The notes beneath the pieces were generated by a model. The model made no database searches, was not told where the DNA came from, and saw only the letters and a list, made by a program, of their open reading frames with translations. Positions 1-6,527 of a DNA stretch of 10,753 bases are shown piece after piece. The stretch lies in NCBI GenBank assembly GCA_022361095.1, contig JAKSBO010000178.1, positions 1-10,753 on the forward strand, written 5' to 3'. Each line of letters begins with the position of its first letter. The first letter of the stretch is position 1. The translations under genes were made by a program, and so were the position numbers. The stretch is from Desulfobacterales bacterium. Lineage in GTDB: Bacteria; Desulfobacterota; Desulfobacteria; Desulfobacterales; Desulfobacteraceae.

Positions 1-33
1 CAGATGTAATAATACCGCATAAATTGAGCTGTT

Positions 34-193
34 TTAGAGGTTCAGGTGGCTCCCAGGCGGTATGAAATAATGTAAAATAAATCCTGGGCAGGGTAGGCAC
101 TGGAAAAAAGCATTCGGATACGCCGGGTATTTTTTAAGATGCTTGCTCCAATTTTGAATAGTTTGAGTCGTATCGTCCCACAACTGGCTATAA
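34..193 (-). pseudogene. Possible 3' remnant of an unrecognised gene, cut by the IS
   Basis: Reading the minus strand away from the insertion sequence gives about 52 codons ending in TAA at 34-36. The peptide is rich in aromatic residues, Cys and Pro (it contains QCLPCPGF and IPPGSHL), which looks more like protein than random sequence. I do not recognise the family. The open frame continues into the IS end, so its upstream part is missing. Read across the other flank of the IS in the same frame, a TGA appears at once, so the two flanks do not rejoin into one gene. Either the insertion was followed by rearrangement or this is a chance frame. Confidence 0.25.
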
Positions 194-213
194 TGGACCC
201 CGAAATTTGAACC
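194..213 (+). repeat. Left terminal inverted repeat of the IS (IRL)
   Basis: It begins TGGACCC, matching the reverse complement of the right end for the first seven bases. The match then becomes partial (both arms have an ACC trinucleotide about 20 bases in). A TTGAAC hexamer at 207-212 could be the -35 of a promoter for orfA, as IS3 ends often carry one, but its -10 is poor. Confidence 0.6.
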
Positions 214-277
214 AGTTGTTAAGCTACATATGAGGTGATAAAAAGCCGGTTCAAAATTGTACCGAAAAAGGAGGTTC

Positions 278-562
278 ATGCGAAAAAATTATACCGGAAA
301 GTTCAAAGCTAAAGTTGTTGTGGATGTGATTCGAGAAAATGAAACCCTTGCTGAGTTGTCATCCAAATATCAGGTTCATCGGACGATGTTAAACAGATGG
401 AAGAAAGAAGCGATAGAGGGACTTCCGACGTTGTTTTCATCAGCTAAAAAGAAAGGTCAGAATGATACTCAAGGTTTAATAGACGAATTATATAAAAAAA
501 TCGGTCAGCTCGAAGTCGAGAATGACTGGTTAAAAAAAAAGGTTAATACAATCAATCTCTGA
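278..562 (+). CDS. IS3-family transposase OrfA, helix-turn-helix protein
   Basis: This 94-residue protein is the DNA-binding half of an IS3 transposase and recognises the element's ends. Residues 1-50 follow the Transposase_8/HTH pattern: a basic start (MRKNYTGKFKAKVV), then helix-turn-helix residues through LAELSSKYQVHRTMLNRWKK. The C-terminal third (about residues 65-90) is a short charged coiled-coil (IDELYKKIGQLEVENDWL), typical of the OrfA dimerisation zipper. I chose the ATG at 278 because homologues start there and AAGGAGG lies just upstream, although the spacing is only 3 bases. An in-frame TTG at 257 would add seven residues and is less likely. The frame ends in an A9G run followed by a short tail to TGA at 560-562, where it overlaps the orfB frame. 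Confidence 0.85.
   Translation: MRKNYTGKFKAKVVVDVIRENETLAELSSKYQVHRTMLNRWKKEAIEGLPTLFSSAKKKGQNDTQGLIDELYKKIGQLEVENDWLKKKVNTINL
532..541 (+). other. A9G homopolymer, candidate frameshift or slippage site between orfA and orfB
   Basis: Nine A residues followed by G lie where IS3 elements carry their programmed -1 site (A AAA AAG). Here, however, orfA uses codons starting at positions equal to 2 modulo 3 and orfB uses 0 modulo 3, so joining them needs a +1 shift. A -1 shift reaches TAA at 544-546 at once. Loss of one A in the transcript would fuse the frames. One extra A in the DNA would restore the canonical -1 layout. Confidence 0.6.
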
Positions 563-1379
563 CAGAAGGGGATTAATAGATAAACAGCATCCTTCTATCA
601 GCATTAACCGGCAGTGTGAACTGCTTCGGGTTTCAAAAGGGGCGTTGTATTACAGGCCAGTGGCTATAAGCCCGTACACATTAACCCTTATGGATCTGCT
701 TGATGAGCAGCATACGAAAACTCCATTTTATGGAAGCCGTAGGCTTTCAGCCTGGCTAAGCAAGAAGGGGTATCCGGTAAGCAGGAAACGAGTACAGCGC
801 CTGATGAAGTTGATGAGAATAGAAGCGATTTACCCTGGCCCCAAAACAACAAGGAGGGATGAAAGCCATAAAGTTTACCCCTATTTGCTGAAAAATGCGG
901 TGATTGACAGGCCAAATCAGGTGTGGAGTACTGACATCACATACATCAGAATTGGCAATGGTTTTATGTATTTAACCGCCGTAATGGATTGGTTCAGCAG
1001 GTATGTCCTGTCATGGCGCCTCAGTAACACAATGGAAAACACATTCTGCATTGAGGCCCTTGAGGAAGCATTACGGTTCTCGACACCTGGCATTTTTAAC
1101 ACAGATCAGGGAAGTCAATTTACTTCTCTGGAATACTTGAAGATACTGCAAGATAAAAATGTCAAAATCAGCATGGATTCAAAAGGCAGAGCCCTTGACA
1201 ATGTTTTTGTAGAACGACTGTGGCGAACCATAAAATACGAGGAAATTTATCTGAAGGATTACCGTACAATGAATGAAGCCTATCAATCGTTGAAAGCATT
1301 TATAAAGTTTTACAATCAGGAAAGGCTCCACCAGGCCCTGGGATATAAGGTTCCAATGGCAATCTACCATGCGGTTTAA
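534..1379 (+). CDS. IS3-family transposase OrfB, DDE integrase (rve) domain
   Basis: This is the catalytic half of the transposase, which carries out strand cleavage and transfer. The frame opens after a TAA at 531-533. From there it carries recognisable OrfB sequence, including RRGLID and SINRQCELLRVSKGALYYRP, so homologous coding extends upstream of the first usable start, a TTG at 645. There is no ATG, GTG or TTG between 534 and 645, so full-length product depends on frameshift fusion to OrfA. Counting from 534 (281 codons), the HTH_21 region lies at about residues 50-105 (FYGSRRLSAWLSKKGYPVS). The rve core holds D134 (WSTDITY), D191 (FNTDQGSQFTS) and E227 (DNVFVERLW). The last two are separated by 35 residues, the DD(35)E signature. 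The C-terminus (YNQERLHQALGYKVP) is intact. All catalytic residues are present, so only the frame junction questions activity. Confidence 0.85.
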   Translation, partial: KKRLIQSISDRRGLIDKQHPSISINRQCELLRVSKGALYYRPVAISPYTLTLMDLLDEQHTKTPFYGSRRLSAWLSKKGYPVSRKRVQRLMKLMRIEAIYPGPKTTRRDESHKVYPYLLKNAVIDRPNQVWSTDITYIRIGNGFMYLTAVMDWFSRYVLSWRLSNTMENTFCIEALEEALRFSTPGIFNTDQGSQFTSLEYLKILQDKNVKISMDSKGRALDNVFVERLWRTIKYEEIYLKDYRTMNEAYQSLKAFIKFYNQERLHQALGYKVPMAIYHAV

Positions 1380-1463
1380 AGGATGAAGGCCAAATGCCTC
1401 CGGCGGTCCCTACGGGGTATTAATTTCGTGCTAAGGCGCTAGAATTTAACGCATTAAGGACAA

Positions 1464-1514
1464 AACATGGGGAAAGGACAGCATACATCGGAGCGCATAC
1501 TGTCCCCCCATGTT
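1464..1514. repeat. Imperfect hairpin, 15-bp stem, inside the IS tail
   Basis: AACATGGGG (1464-1472) pairs with CCCCATGTT (1506-1514). After a 3-base AAA bulge, GGACAG (1476-1481) pairs with CTGTCC (1500-1505), leaving an 18-base loop. The hexamer GCATAC occurs as a direct repeat at both loop edges (1481-1486 and 1495-1500). The form resembles REP-type or MITE-like palindromes. It is not followed by a T tract, so it is not a typical terminator. Confidence 0.6.
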
Positions 1515-1689
1515 CTCGTCACCAGTCTCGGCGCTCGGGTTGCTTCCCAGCATTGCCCTATCCCCCGAACAGGCGGCCACAGTATCATGATCTTATGAAA
1601 TAGCAAGAGAAATTTGGTAAGTAAGGAGGACTTTACTGCCAGATCTGACAAGGAATTCCAGAAAAATGTAGCTTAAAAAAAGTCAAAAT

Positions 1690-1709
1690 CGGTCTTGACA
1701 TTGGGTCCA
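1690..1709 (-). repeat. Right terminal inverted repeat of the IS (IRR)
   Basis: The plus strand ends in TTGGGTCCA, whose reverse complement TGGACCCAA matches the left end over TGGACCC. The bases just before it (GGTCTTGACA) resemble the subterminal sequence of other IS3-family right ends. This supports placing the boundary here and not just after the orfB stop. Confidence 0.6.
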
Positions 1710-1791
1710 CTTCAGGGTGTTGACTACTTTTGTTATTGATGATGTTATATTCCAATCTTATTAACACGTATAAAGGGAACTCAGCCAGAAT

Positions 1792-1824
1792 TATTCCGAG
1801 CCCTGGGGTTTTATATTCCGAGCC
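1792..1824. repeat. 11-bp direct repeat TATTCCGAGCC, two copies 22 bases apart
   Basis: The perfect copies are at 1792-1802 and 1814-1824, a start-to-start distance of 22 bases or about two helical turns. A related TTATATTCC occurs at 1745-1753 and again at 1811-1819. The pair lies just beyond the 3' end of rapA. It could be a protein-binding site or a leftover of a small duplication; nothing decides between them. Confidence 0.45.
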
Positions 1825-1839
1825 GCTACAGCTAAGGGT

Positions 1840-4542
1840 TCATTCAAAAATCCTGACAAGCCTCACCCCATCCAGGCGAAGCCTGGCATTAAGTATCAGG
1901 GACTTAATATGCGCTTGGGCTTTAACCATTGCCTGTGCTTCTTTCACCGAAATTCCGGGATTAATTTTTGCCAGACTCACCAGGCGCTCCGTTTCCCGGG
2001 TCAGCACCGCCTCCATTTCAGCTATGCCGTCAAGGCGATGGGTCTGTGCTGTTTTCCGGGCCAGATTCTGACTTTTATCCAGCATGTTTGGAAGAACATC
2101 TTGAACCACCTGGGGCAAATCCAGAAACCAGCCCGGATCATCCGTCACCAGAGAAGATTCCCAGTTGGCAGGCAGGTCCCCTGGGGCGATCAATTCTCCG
2201 CTATGGTCCACCACAACACGAATGGGCAGTGCCGGAAGAAACCTGTCGGCCAAAGATGTATCCCCTTCAGGAAGGTCCAGAAGAAAAAGCGTTTCAAGAA
2301 ACAGGCCCTGCATGCCGGTACCGGACAATCCGGCCACGGAAACCTGACCCTCCCCCTGGGTAATAAAATACTCCATCACCTGGCGGACAAAGGGATGGTC
2401 CCAGGTTAAAAAATCAAGATCATCCCGGGCAATGGCTGTGGCCCTGTCAAAGGTGACAAATTTGCCTCCCCCGCTCAATGTGGGAAAATTTTCATCGGTC
2501 ATGCGATCGGGTAAAAAAGAGACCACTGAATTCCCCTCAGCCTCAGTGATATGATCGGTTTCAATGCCGTAGACATCCAGCAGATCCGTCATCAAATTGA
2601 AAAGGTCTTGGGATTTTTCCGTTTGTTGAATCATTTGGATCAATGCCTGGGCAGACTCCGGTTTAAAGGAGTTCAGTTCTAGAAGAATATGACGGCCCTG
2701 GTTCAGGGCCCGGGAGACCTGATCGACAAAGGCTGCCGTATCATTGATCAAACCCGCCATCTTCTGCCGGATCTCAGAATCTGCCACATCATGCGGCGGT
2801 TTATCCGCCTGTTCCATCAACTGAACCACACGGGATCTAAATTGGGTGTACACGGCATGCAGACCATTGACGTTTTCTTTAAACAGGCCGATGCCCTGGT
2901 CATACCACAAGGCTAAAATCTCATGGGCGGTGTTGCGGATATACGGCACATGGATGACAATTTTTTCTTTTTGGCCAATGCGGTCCACCCGGCCGATACG
3001 CTGCTCTAAAAGCTCCGGATTCACGGGGAGATCATAAAGAAAGAGGTGATGAACAAACTGAAAATTTCTTCCTTCACTGCCGATCTCGGAACAGACCAGC
3101 AGTCTTGCCCCTTCAGGATCGGCAAACCAGGCGGCCTGACGGTCCCGGGTCAACAGGTCCATGCTTTCGTCGAACCGGGCCGCATCCACGCTGACATGTG
3201 CTTTAAGCCCCTGGACCACCCCTTTTGCCGTCTGCCTTGACCGGCAGATCACCAGAATTTTCTCAGGCTTTAAAGAGAGGCATAGCTGCGCAAGAGAGGC
3301 GACCTTTGGATCACCCGTTAGATCATCCGCCAGGGAACCCGTCCCTTCAAGGGGGATCAGGTTCACCTCTCTTTCGGGAAAGCCTTTGATGGAACGGCGC
3401 CTGTTTCTGAAAATCACCCTGCCGGGCCCAAAGGCGTCCAGCAACGACTGTGCGGACTCCCCGCGGTCTAATATCTCCCTGACTTGCTGTGCCACGGCTT
3501 TGTACCCGTCCAACTCTTTTACAAACGCTGAAAAATCATGATAACGGTGGGGATCTAAAAGTTTTAACTGGGCAAAATGGGTTTCAACGCCCATCTGCTC
3601 CGGGGTTGCCGTCAAAAGCATCAGCCCCCGGGTTTCAGCATCCAGATCCGTCAGAAATTGATACAGGGATGAATCTCGTGCCATATGGTGGGCTTCATCC
3701 ATAACCACCATATCCCACCCCGCGTTGATCAACAGTTTTTTCACCCGGTCCGAGGCACTGATAAACGATTCTGAACAAATTCCCTGCTGATCCATAAGAA
3801 AAGGATTCATGTCCGGCTCAGCCGAGGCCGCTTCTTTTACATAGTCGTCATCAAAAATTCGAAAAATTAAACTGAATTTTCGATACAGCTCAATAAACCA
3901 CTGATGTACCAAGGCATCGGGAACGATAATCAACACCCTTGACATTTGAGAGGTGACCAGAAAACGGTGAATAATCAGCCCCGCCTCAATGGTTTTGCCC
4001 AACCCGGTTTCATCACAGAGCAGCACCCGGGGAAAATACCGGCCGGATACTTCTCCGGCAATATAAAACTGATGGGGAATCAAATCCACCTGGCCGCCTA
4101 AAAACCCCCTGGCCGGTGATTGCTGATACGCCCCCTGGGCCGATCTGATACGATATCTTAAATCAAACTTGGCAGAGGCCCCGGCAAGTCCGGAAAGAAG
4201 CTTGGAAAACGGCATGTCTACCTCTAAAACCGATGACAAGTCATACTCGAACAGCTTTTTTTCCCCTTGGATATAGATCAGAATGCCGCCATTCTCCTCT
4301 ACGTTTTCCACAGTCATCTGCGTTCCGTCCTCTGCGCTGATCCGGTCACCGGGCTGAAACCGCATCCGTTTGACAGGCGCGGCCGCCCGGCTGTATGTTC
4401 TGGCGCAGTCCGAACCGGGGAAATGCAAGGTAATGGTTCTTGGGTCAAAAGAGGAAAGAATCCCCAATCCTAATTCAGGCTCTGTTTCGGAAACCCACCG
4501 CTGTCCTTTACAAAAACTGTTTGTCATAGACTCGTCGCTCAT
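1840..4542 (-). CDS. rapA: RNA polymerase-associated ATPase RapA (Swi2/Snf2 family)
   Basis: RapA binds core RNA polymerase and uses ATP hydrolysis to free stalled or post-termination polymerase for reuse. This 900-residue protein opens with the RapA-specific N-terminus (KGQRWVSETEPELGLG, residues about 12-27), the start of the Tudor-like region. Lobe 1 of the helicase follows, with Walker A DETGLGKT (177-184), DEAHH (282-286) and TATPE (311-315). Lobe 2 has SEIGSEGRNFQ (485-495) and the arginine-finger motif QRIGRVDRIGQ (514-524). The RapA C-terminal region fills the rest, including TFDRATAIARDDLDFLTWDHPFVR and a final LDGVRLVRIFE. E. coli RapA is 968 residues; much of the difference lies between the lobes after FPERE, where about 35 residues are missing. 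The frame stays open to 4716, but the promoter at 4588-4616 would then be inside the gene and the extra residues match nothing. I therefore start at the ATG at 4542; the ATG at 4527 matches the family start slightly better. No strong ribosome-binding site is visible for either. No insertion or frameshift is seen. Confidence 0.93.
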   Translation of the reverse strand: MSDESMTNSFCKGQRWVSETEPELGLGILSSFDPRTITLHFPGSDCARTYSRAAAPVKRMRFQPGDRISAEDGTQMTVENVEENGGILIYIQGEKKLFEYDLSSVLEVDMPFSKLLSGLAGASAKFDLRYRIRSAQGAYQQSPARGFLGGQVDLIPHQFYIAGEVSGRYFPRVLLCDETGLGKTIEAGLIIHRFLVTSQMSRVLIIVPDALVHQWFIELYRKFSLIFRIFDDDYVKEAASAEPDMNPFLMDQQGICSESFISASDRVKKLLINAGWDMVVMDEAHHMARDSSLYQFLTDLDAETRGLMLLTATPEQMGVETHFAQLKLLDPHRYHDFSAFVKELDGYKAVAQQVREILDRGESAQSLLDAFGPGRVIFRNRRRSIKGFPEREVNLIPLEGTGSLADDLTGDPKVASLAQLCLSLKPEKILVICRSRQTAKGVVQGLKAHVSVDAARFDESMDLLTRDRQAAWFADPEGARLLVCSEIGSEGRNFQFVHHLFLYDLPVNPELLEQRIGRVDRIGQKEKIVIHVPYIRNTAHEILALWYDQGIGLFKENVNGLHAVYTQFRSRVVQLMEQADKPPHDVADSEIRQKMAGLINDTAAFVDQVSRALNQGRHILLELNSFKPESAQALIQMIQQTEKSQDLFNLMTDLLDVYGIETDHITEAEGNSVVSFLPDRMTDENFPTLSGGGKFVTFDRATAIARDDLDFLTWDHPFVRQVMEYFITQGEGQVSVAGLSGTGMQGLFLETLFLLDLPEGDTSLADRFLPALPIRVVVDHSGELIAPGDLPANWESSLVTDDPGWFLDLPQVVQDVLPNMLDKSQNLARKTAQTHRLDGIAEMEAVLTRETERLVSLAKINPGISVKEAQAMVKAQAHIKSLILNARLRLDGVRLVRIFE

Positions 4543-4581
4543 GCCGCGTTCAACCCGCCAATGATAATTGTTTAAAAAATA

Positions 4582-4601
4582 GGGGGTGTTATGCCACCCC
4601 C
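4582..4601. promoter_or_regulatory. Perfect 7-bp palindrome over the rapA -10, possible operator
   Basis: GGGGGTG (4582-4588) and CACCCCC (4595-4601) are exact inverted repeats around a 6-base centre that holds most of the -10 hexamer. A repressor dimer bound here would block RNA polymerase. On the minus strand the palindrome is followed by TATTTTTT, so read alone it also looks like a terminator. An overlapping smaller palindrome, CCCC-GCAT-GGGG (4598-4609), shares the C run and could not form together with the larger hairpin in RNA transcribed from further upstream. Confidence 0.5.
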
Positions 4602-4616
4602 GCATGGGGAAGTCAA
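4588..4616 (-). promoter_or_regulatory. Strong sigma-70-type promoter of rapA with extended -10
   Basis: On the minus strand, TTGACT (4616-4611) is followed by exactly 17 bases and CATAAC (4593-4588). A TG one base upstream of the -10 forms an extended -10 (TGGCATAAC). Transcription would start near 4580, leaving a leader of about 40 bases before the ATG at 4542. This excludes the longer reading frame as the rapA start. Confidence 0.75.
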
Positions 4617-4896
4617 GCGCTGTCCGGAATGCCGGGCACAATCGCACCTGTAAAAAAACACGGCATAAGTCTTCCAGTTCAAGCGTGCATCCCATTTTGA
4701 TGATGGACAAAAACAAACCTTGCTGATATGAAAACCTATTTGGTCAATAAGGGCCATGGGCCGGTCCGGCGGATACAAACTATGAAAACATTTTAACCAC
4801 AAAACACACGGCAGTCACAGGGCTCTATCTTCAGTCTCTTCTGTGATTTCCGGGGTTAAACTTTTCCACATAAAAAACTTCAGCGGGAAATGCGGC

Positions 4897-5673
4897 ATGA
4901 TGAACAAAACCAATATAGAGGACCGGGACCGGGACCTCATAAAAAAATTCCGAAACATAATTGAGGAAAAAAAGCAACACAATGAGCCGGAGCCTCAAAA
5001 GCGCCCCTGGCCTGCCTTCACATTGGCCGGATTTATTATGGTGGCAATCATTGTGGTCATGGCCTACCACATGATTCCCGAACGTGTGCAGACAGCCCCC
5101 TCTTCCACCCCGGAAAAAATGAAGACCGCCGCCCCGAAGACGCCTGTATCCGTGGCGCAACCCACATTAACTAAGGTGGGAAAACCGAGTATCCCCGATG
5201 AAAAGCCGCCCCAAGACCCCTTGCCGGAATCGGAACCTGTCATACCGGAAAAAGAGGCGGCACCGCTTTTAGACGTTGTACAGCCCCCGGAAAAACCGGC
5301 GCCCATGGAGATACTCCCGGAAATGGTCAACAGCACCGATGTGACCGTCAGGGAACTGGTTGTCTGCCACAGCGTCAAAAACAGGCAATATGTTTCTCCG
5401 GAGGACCGTTTTTCCATGAAAAACGGTGCAAAGCCCGTGGTCTGGACATGGATGACCGCCCTGACCGGCAAGCCCCCCCAGGAGCTGAGCCACATCTATT
5501 ACCTCAGCGGCAAGAGATTTTGCCGGGTCATTCTCCCGGTCCGCTACCCCAGAACCCGCACCTGGAGCAAAGTGACAATGAAAAGACCTGCCCAGGCCGG
5601 ATCATGGCGTGTGGACGTTGTCAACAATAGCGGCCAGGTCATCGCAAGAACCCATTTCACCGTTGAAATGTGA
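4897..5673 (+). CDS. Membrane-anchored DUF2914 domain protein
   Basis: The function is unknown. The 258-residue protein has a charged cytoplasmic N-terminus (about 1-38, with RDRDLIKKFRNIIEEKK) and one membrane segment at about 39-60 (FTLAGFIMVAIIVVMAYHMI). A long Pro/Glu/Lys-rich linker follows (about 65-143). The C-terminal domain (about 152-258) matches DUF2914, a beta-rich module seen in outer parts of proteobacterial proteins. Supporting motifs are VVWTWM, ELSHIYYLSGK, RTRTWSK and GSWRVDVVNNSGQVIA. The topology predicts the DUF2914 domain in the periplasm, held away from the membrane by the linker. I start at the ATG at 4897 (a second ATG follows directly). A GTG at 4843 would add 18 residues of no clear character, and no site has a strong ribosome-binding sequence. 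The gene diverges from rapA and converges on the PilZ gene. The domain call is confident; a partner or substrate cannot be read from the sequence. Confidence 0.82.
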   Translation: MMNKTNIEDRDRDLIKKFRNIIEEKKQHNEPEPQKRPWPAFTLAGFIMVAIIVVMAYHMIPERVQTAPSSTPEKMKTAAPKTPVSVAQPTLTKVGKPSIPDEKPPQDPLPESEPVIPEKEAAPLLDVVQPPEKPAPMEILPEMVNSTDVTVRELVVCHSVKNRQYVSPEDRFSMKNGAKPVVWTWMTALTGKPPQELSHIYYLSGKRFCRVILPVRYPRTRTWSKVTMKRPAQAGSWRVDVVNNSGQVIARTHFTVEM

Positions 5674-5743
5674 CAGAGACTTTCATCCTTTGGCCCCTTG
5701 CCCGATACCACGAACAGCCCTGGCCGGATAGCCCGGATGCACG

Positions 5744-6211
5744 TCAGCGGACAAAATTAACGCCGATACCGGTGCGGCTGATTCGGGTGATCCGGCCGTT
5801 TCGCCGCTGGGGGCCTGTCTCAGCGGTTTGAAAGGTTATGACAATAAAATCGTTTTTTTTATATTTTTCCGGTGTCCTGGATTTGATGAAAATGCCGGAA
5901 TAACTCAGATCCCGGGCCTGTTCCTTATGCAGGGTGCCTTTGTTTATAAAGTCTACAAAACCATGGAATTCGGTTCTGGGATGCCCGCGGCGTTCCGACC
6001 CTTCCGGAACTTTCGGCTCCGGGACAACCCTGCCGGCTTTAGCTAGACCATCTTCATCTATAATACGATCGTAATTGAGGACATAAATATTTTTTGCGGT
6101 GGCAGTGTCCGTATCCCGTTTAGCCCATCTGAAAAGCTTAAAAATGTGCACGCAAAAAAAGATCAAAATCAGAGAAATTATAAGGGTGACTATAATGTCC
6201 AAGGGTGTCAT
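5744..6211 (-). CDS. Membrane-anchored PilZ domain protein (predicted c-di-GMP receptor)
   Basis: PilZ domains bind cyclic-di-GMP and pass the signal to motility, pilus or polysaccharide machinery. The 155-residue protein begins with one hydrophobic segment (about residues 4-26, DIIVTLIISLILIFFCVHIF). A linker of about 45 residues leads to a C-terminal PilZ domain (about 72-155). Both ligand-binding motifs are present: RxxxR as R75-GHP-R79 and (D/N)xSxxG as DLSYSG (101-106). The end, RITRISRTGIGVNFVR, is typical of the last PilZ strand. The ATG at 6211 is chosen because AGGAAG (6222-6217) sits 5 bases upstream; an open frame extends to 6295 without another good start. The gene converges on the DUF2914 gene, and the 70-base gap shows no clear terminator. 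With both motifs intact, ligand binding is likely, but the downstream target is unknown. Confidence 0.88.
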   Translation of the reverse strand: MTPLDIIVTLIISLILIFFCVHIFKLFRWAKRDTDTATAKNIYVLNYDRIIDEDGLAKAGRVVPEPKVPEGSERRGHPRTEFHGFVDFINKGTLHKEQARDLSYSGIFIKSRTPEKYKKNDFIVITFQTAETGPQRRNGRITRISRTGIGVNFVR

Positions 6212-6527
6212 ATATTCTTCCTGAAACGAATACGTAATTAGATTTAGGGTCTCAAATGAAATATAATATACGAAATTGCGGTCCTTAATATACACGGCGA
6301 TGAAACATTCGCTCTCTTAACAGCAAATCATTTCCATACGAGAATTACAAGAATAAACCCCTATATTTCCAAAATCATGATATAGGCACAGACAGCACCG
6401 ATAACCTTGGATATTAATTATTTTTTTATCTTTTTTTAAAAATTTTATGCAATGTCGGGGTAAAGATGGGACGATACAGATCCAGACACTGTCTATAAGC
6501 AAGAAGGGATGGATAATTTTTCTTTGA

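Larger units (their letters stand above)
194..1709 (+). mobile_element. IS3-family insertion sequence, probably degenerate
   Basis: The element is bounded by the inverted ends TGGACCC (194-200) and GGGTCCA (1703-1709). It encodes an orfA/orfB transposase pair in the usual IS3 order. The total length of 1516 bases is near the upper end for the family, because about 330 bases separate the orfB stop from the right end. The bases just outside (TAA on the left, CTT on the right) do not form a target-site duplication. The element is probably old, or its flanks have been rearranged. The orfA/orfB frame relation is also non-canonical, so this copy may not be active. The family assignment is secure from the two proteins; the exact ends rest on the short inverted repeat. 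Confidence 0.75.
1380..1839. other. Non-coding tail of the IS plus flank up to rapA
   Basis: These 460 bases contain no supported gene. Bases 1380-1709 lie inside the IS and are far longer than the usual post-orfB tail. They include a large hairpin (1464-1514). Bases after about 1640 (CCAGAAAAATGTAGCTTAAAA and onward) look like ordinary IS3 right-end sequence, so about 1380-1610 may be a secondary insertion. Bases 1710-1839 are AT-rich and contain a short direct repeat but no convincing rho-independent terminator for rapA. A minus-strand frame at 1454-1651 runs through the hairpin and resembles no family I know. Confidence 0.5.
4543..4896. other. Divergent intergenic region between rapA and the DUF2914 gene
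   Basis: This 354-base spacer contains the rapA promoter and palindrome at its left end. To the right it is a mixed, non-coding-looking stretch. TCACAG (4814-4819) and CTGTGA (4840-4845) form a widely spaced inverted repeat, with no recognised operator. I could not find a good sigma-70 promoter for the plus-strand gene; CATAAA near 4869 is a weak -10 candidate. A 76-codon minus-strand frame (4572-4802) covers the promoter region and has no family features. Confidence 0.5.

Noticed and set aside
1430..1460. Integron attC-like site (ATTTAAC matches RYYYAAC at 1443-1449)
   Set aside because: I found no partner GTTRRRY core at a suitable distance and no gene-cassette structure, so it is a chance seven-base match.
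1454..1651. Minus-strand reading frame of 65 codons in the IS tail
   Set aside because: It runs through the hairpin, so its composition follows the repeat; there is no ribosome-binding site and no family resemblance.
4575..4601. Rho-independent terminator on the minus strand upstream of rapA
   Set aside because: The hairpin plus T run fits, but the same bases form the spacer and extended -10 of a very good promoter, and no gene ends just upstream. It is kept as a palindrome within the promoter, with attenuation left as an alternative.
4543..4716. Longer rapA start giving 58 extra N-terminal residues
   Set aside because: The extra part contains the promoter, has no RapA similarity, and family members start just before the GQRW motif.
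4572..4802. 76-codon minus-strand leader peptide or small gene
   Set aside because: It overlaps the rapA promoter and frame, has no recognisable ribosome-binding site or family features, and an open frame of this length is expected by chance.
4843..4896. GTG start adding 18 residues to the DUF2914 protein
   Set aside because: No ribosome-binding sequence precedes it, and tandem ATG codons at 4897 and 4900 give a normal N-terminus. It cannot be fully excluded.
5674..5743. Bidirectional terminator between the convergent DUF2914 and PilZ genes
   Set aside because: Only short, weak pairings (around CCTGGCCGG and GCCCGG) are present, with no T run on either strand.
6317..6502. Minus-strand reading frame of 61 codons in the AT-rich spacer
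   Set aside because: The Cys-rich, low-information product has no recognisable family or start signal and lies in very AT-rich DNA.
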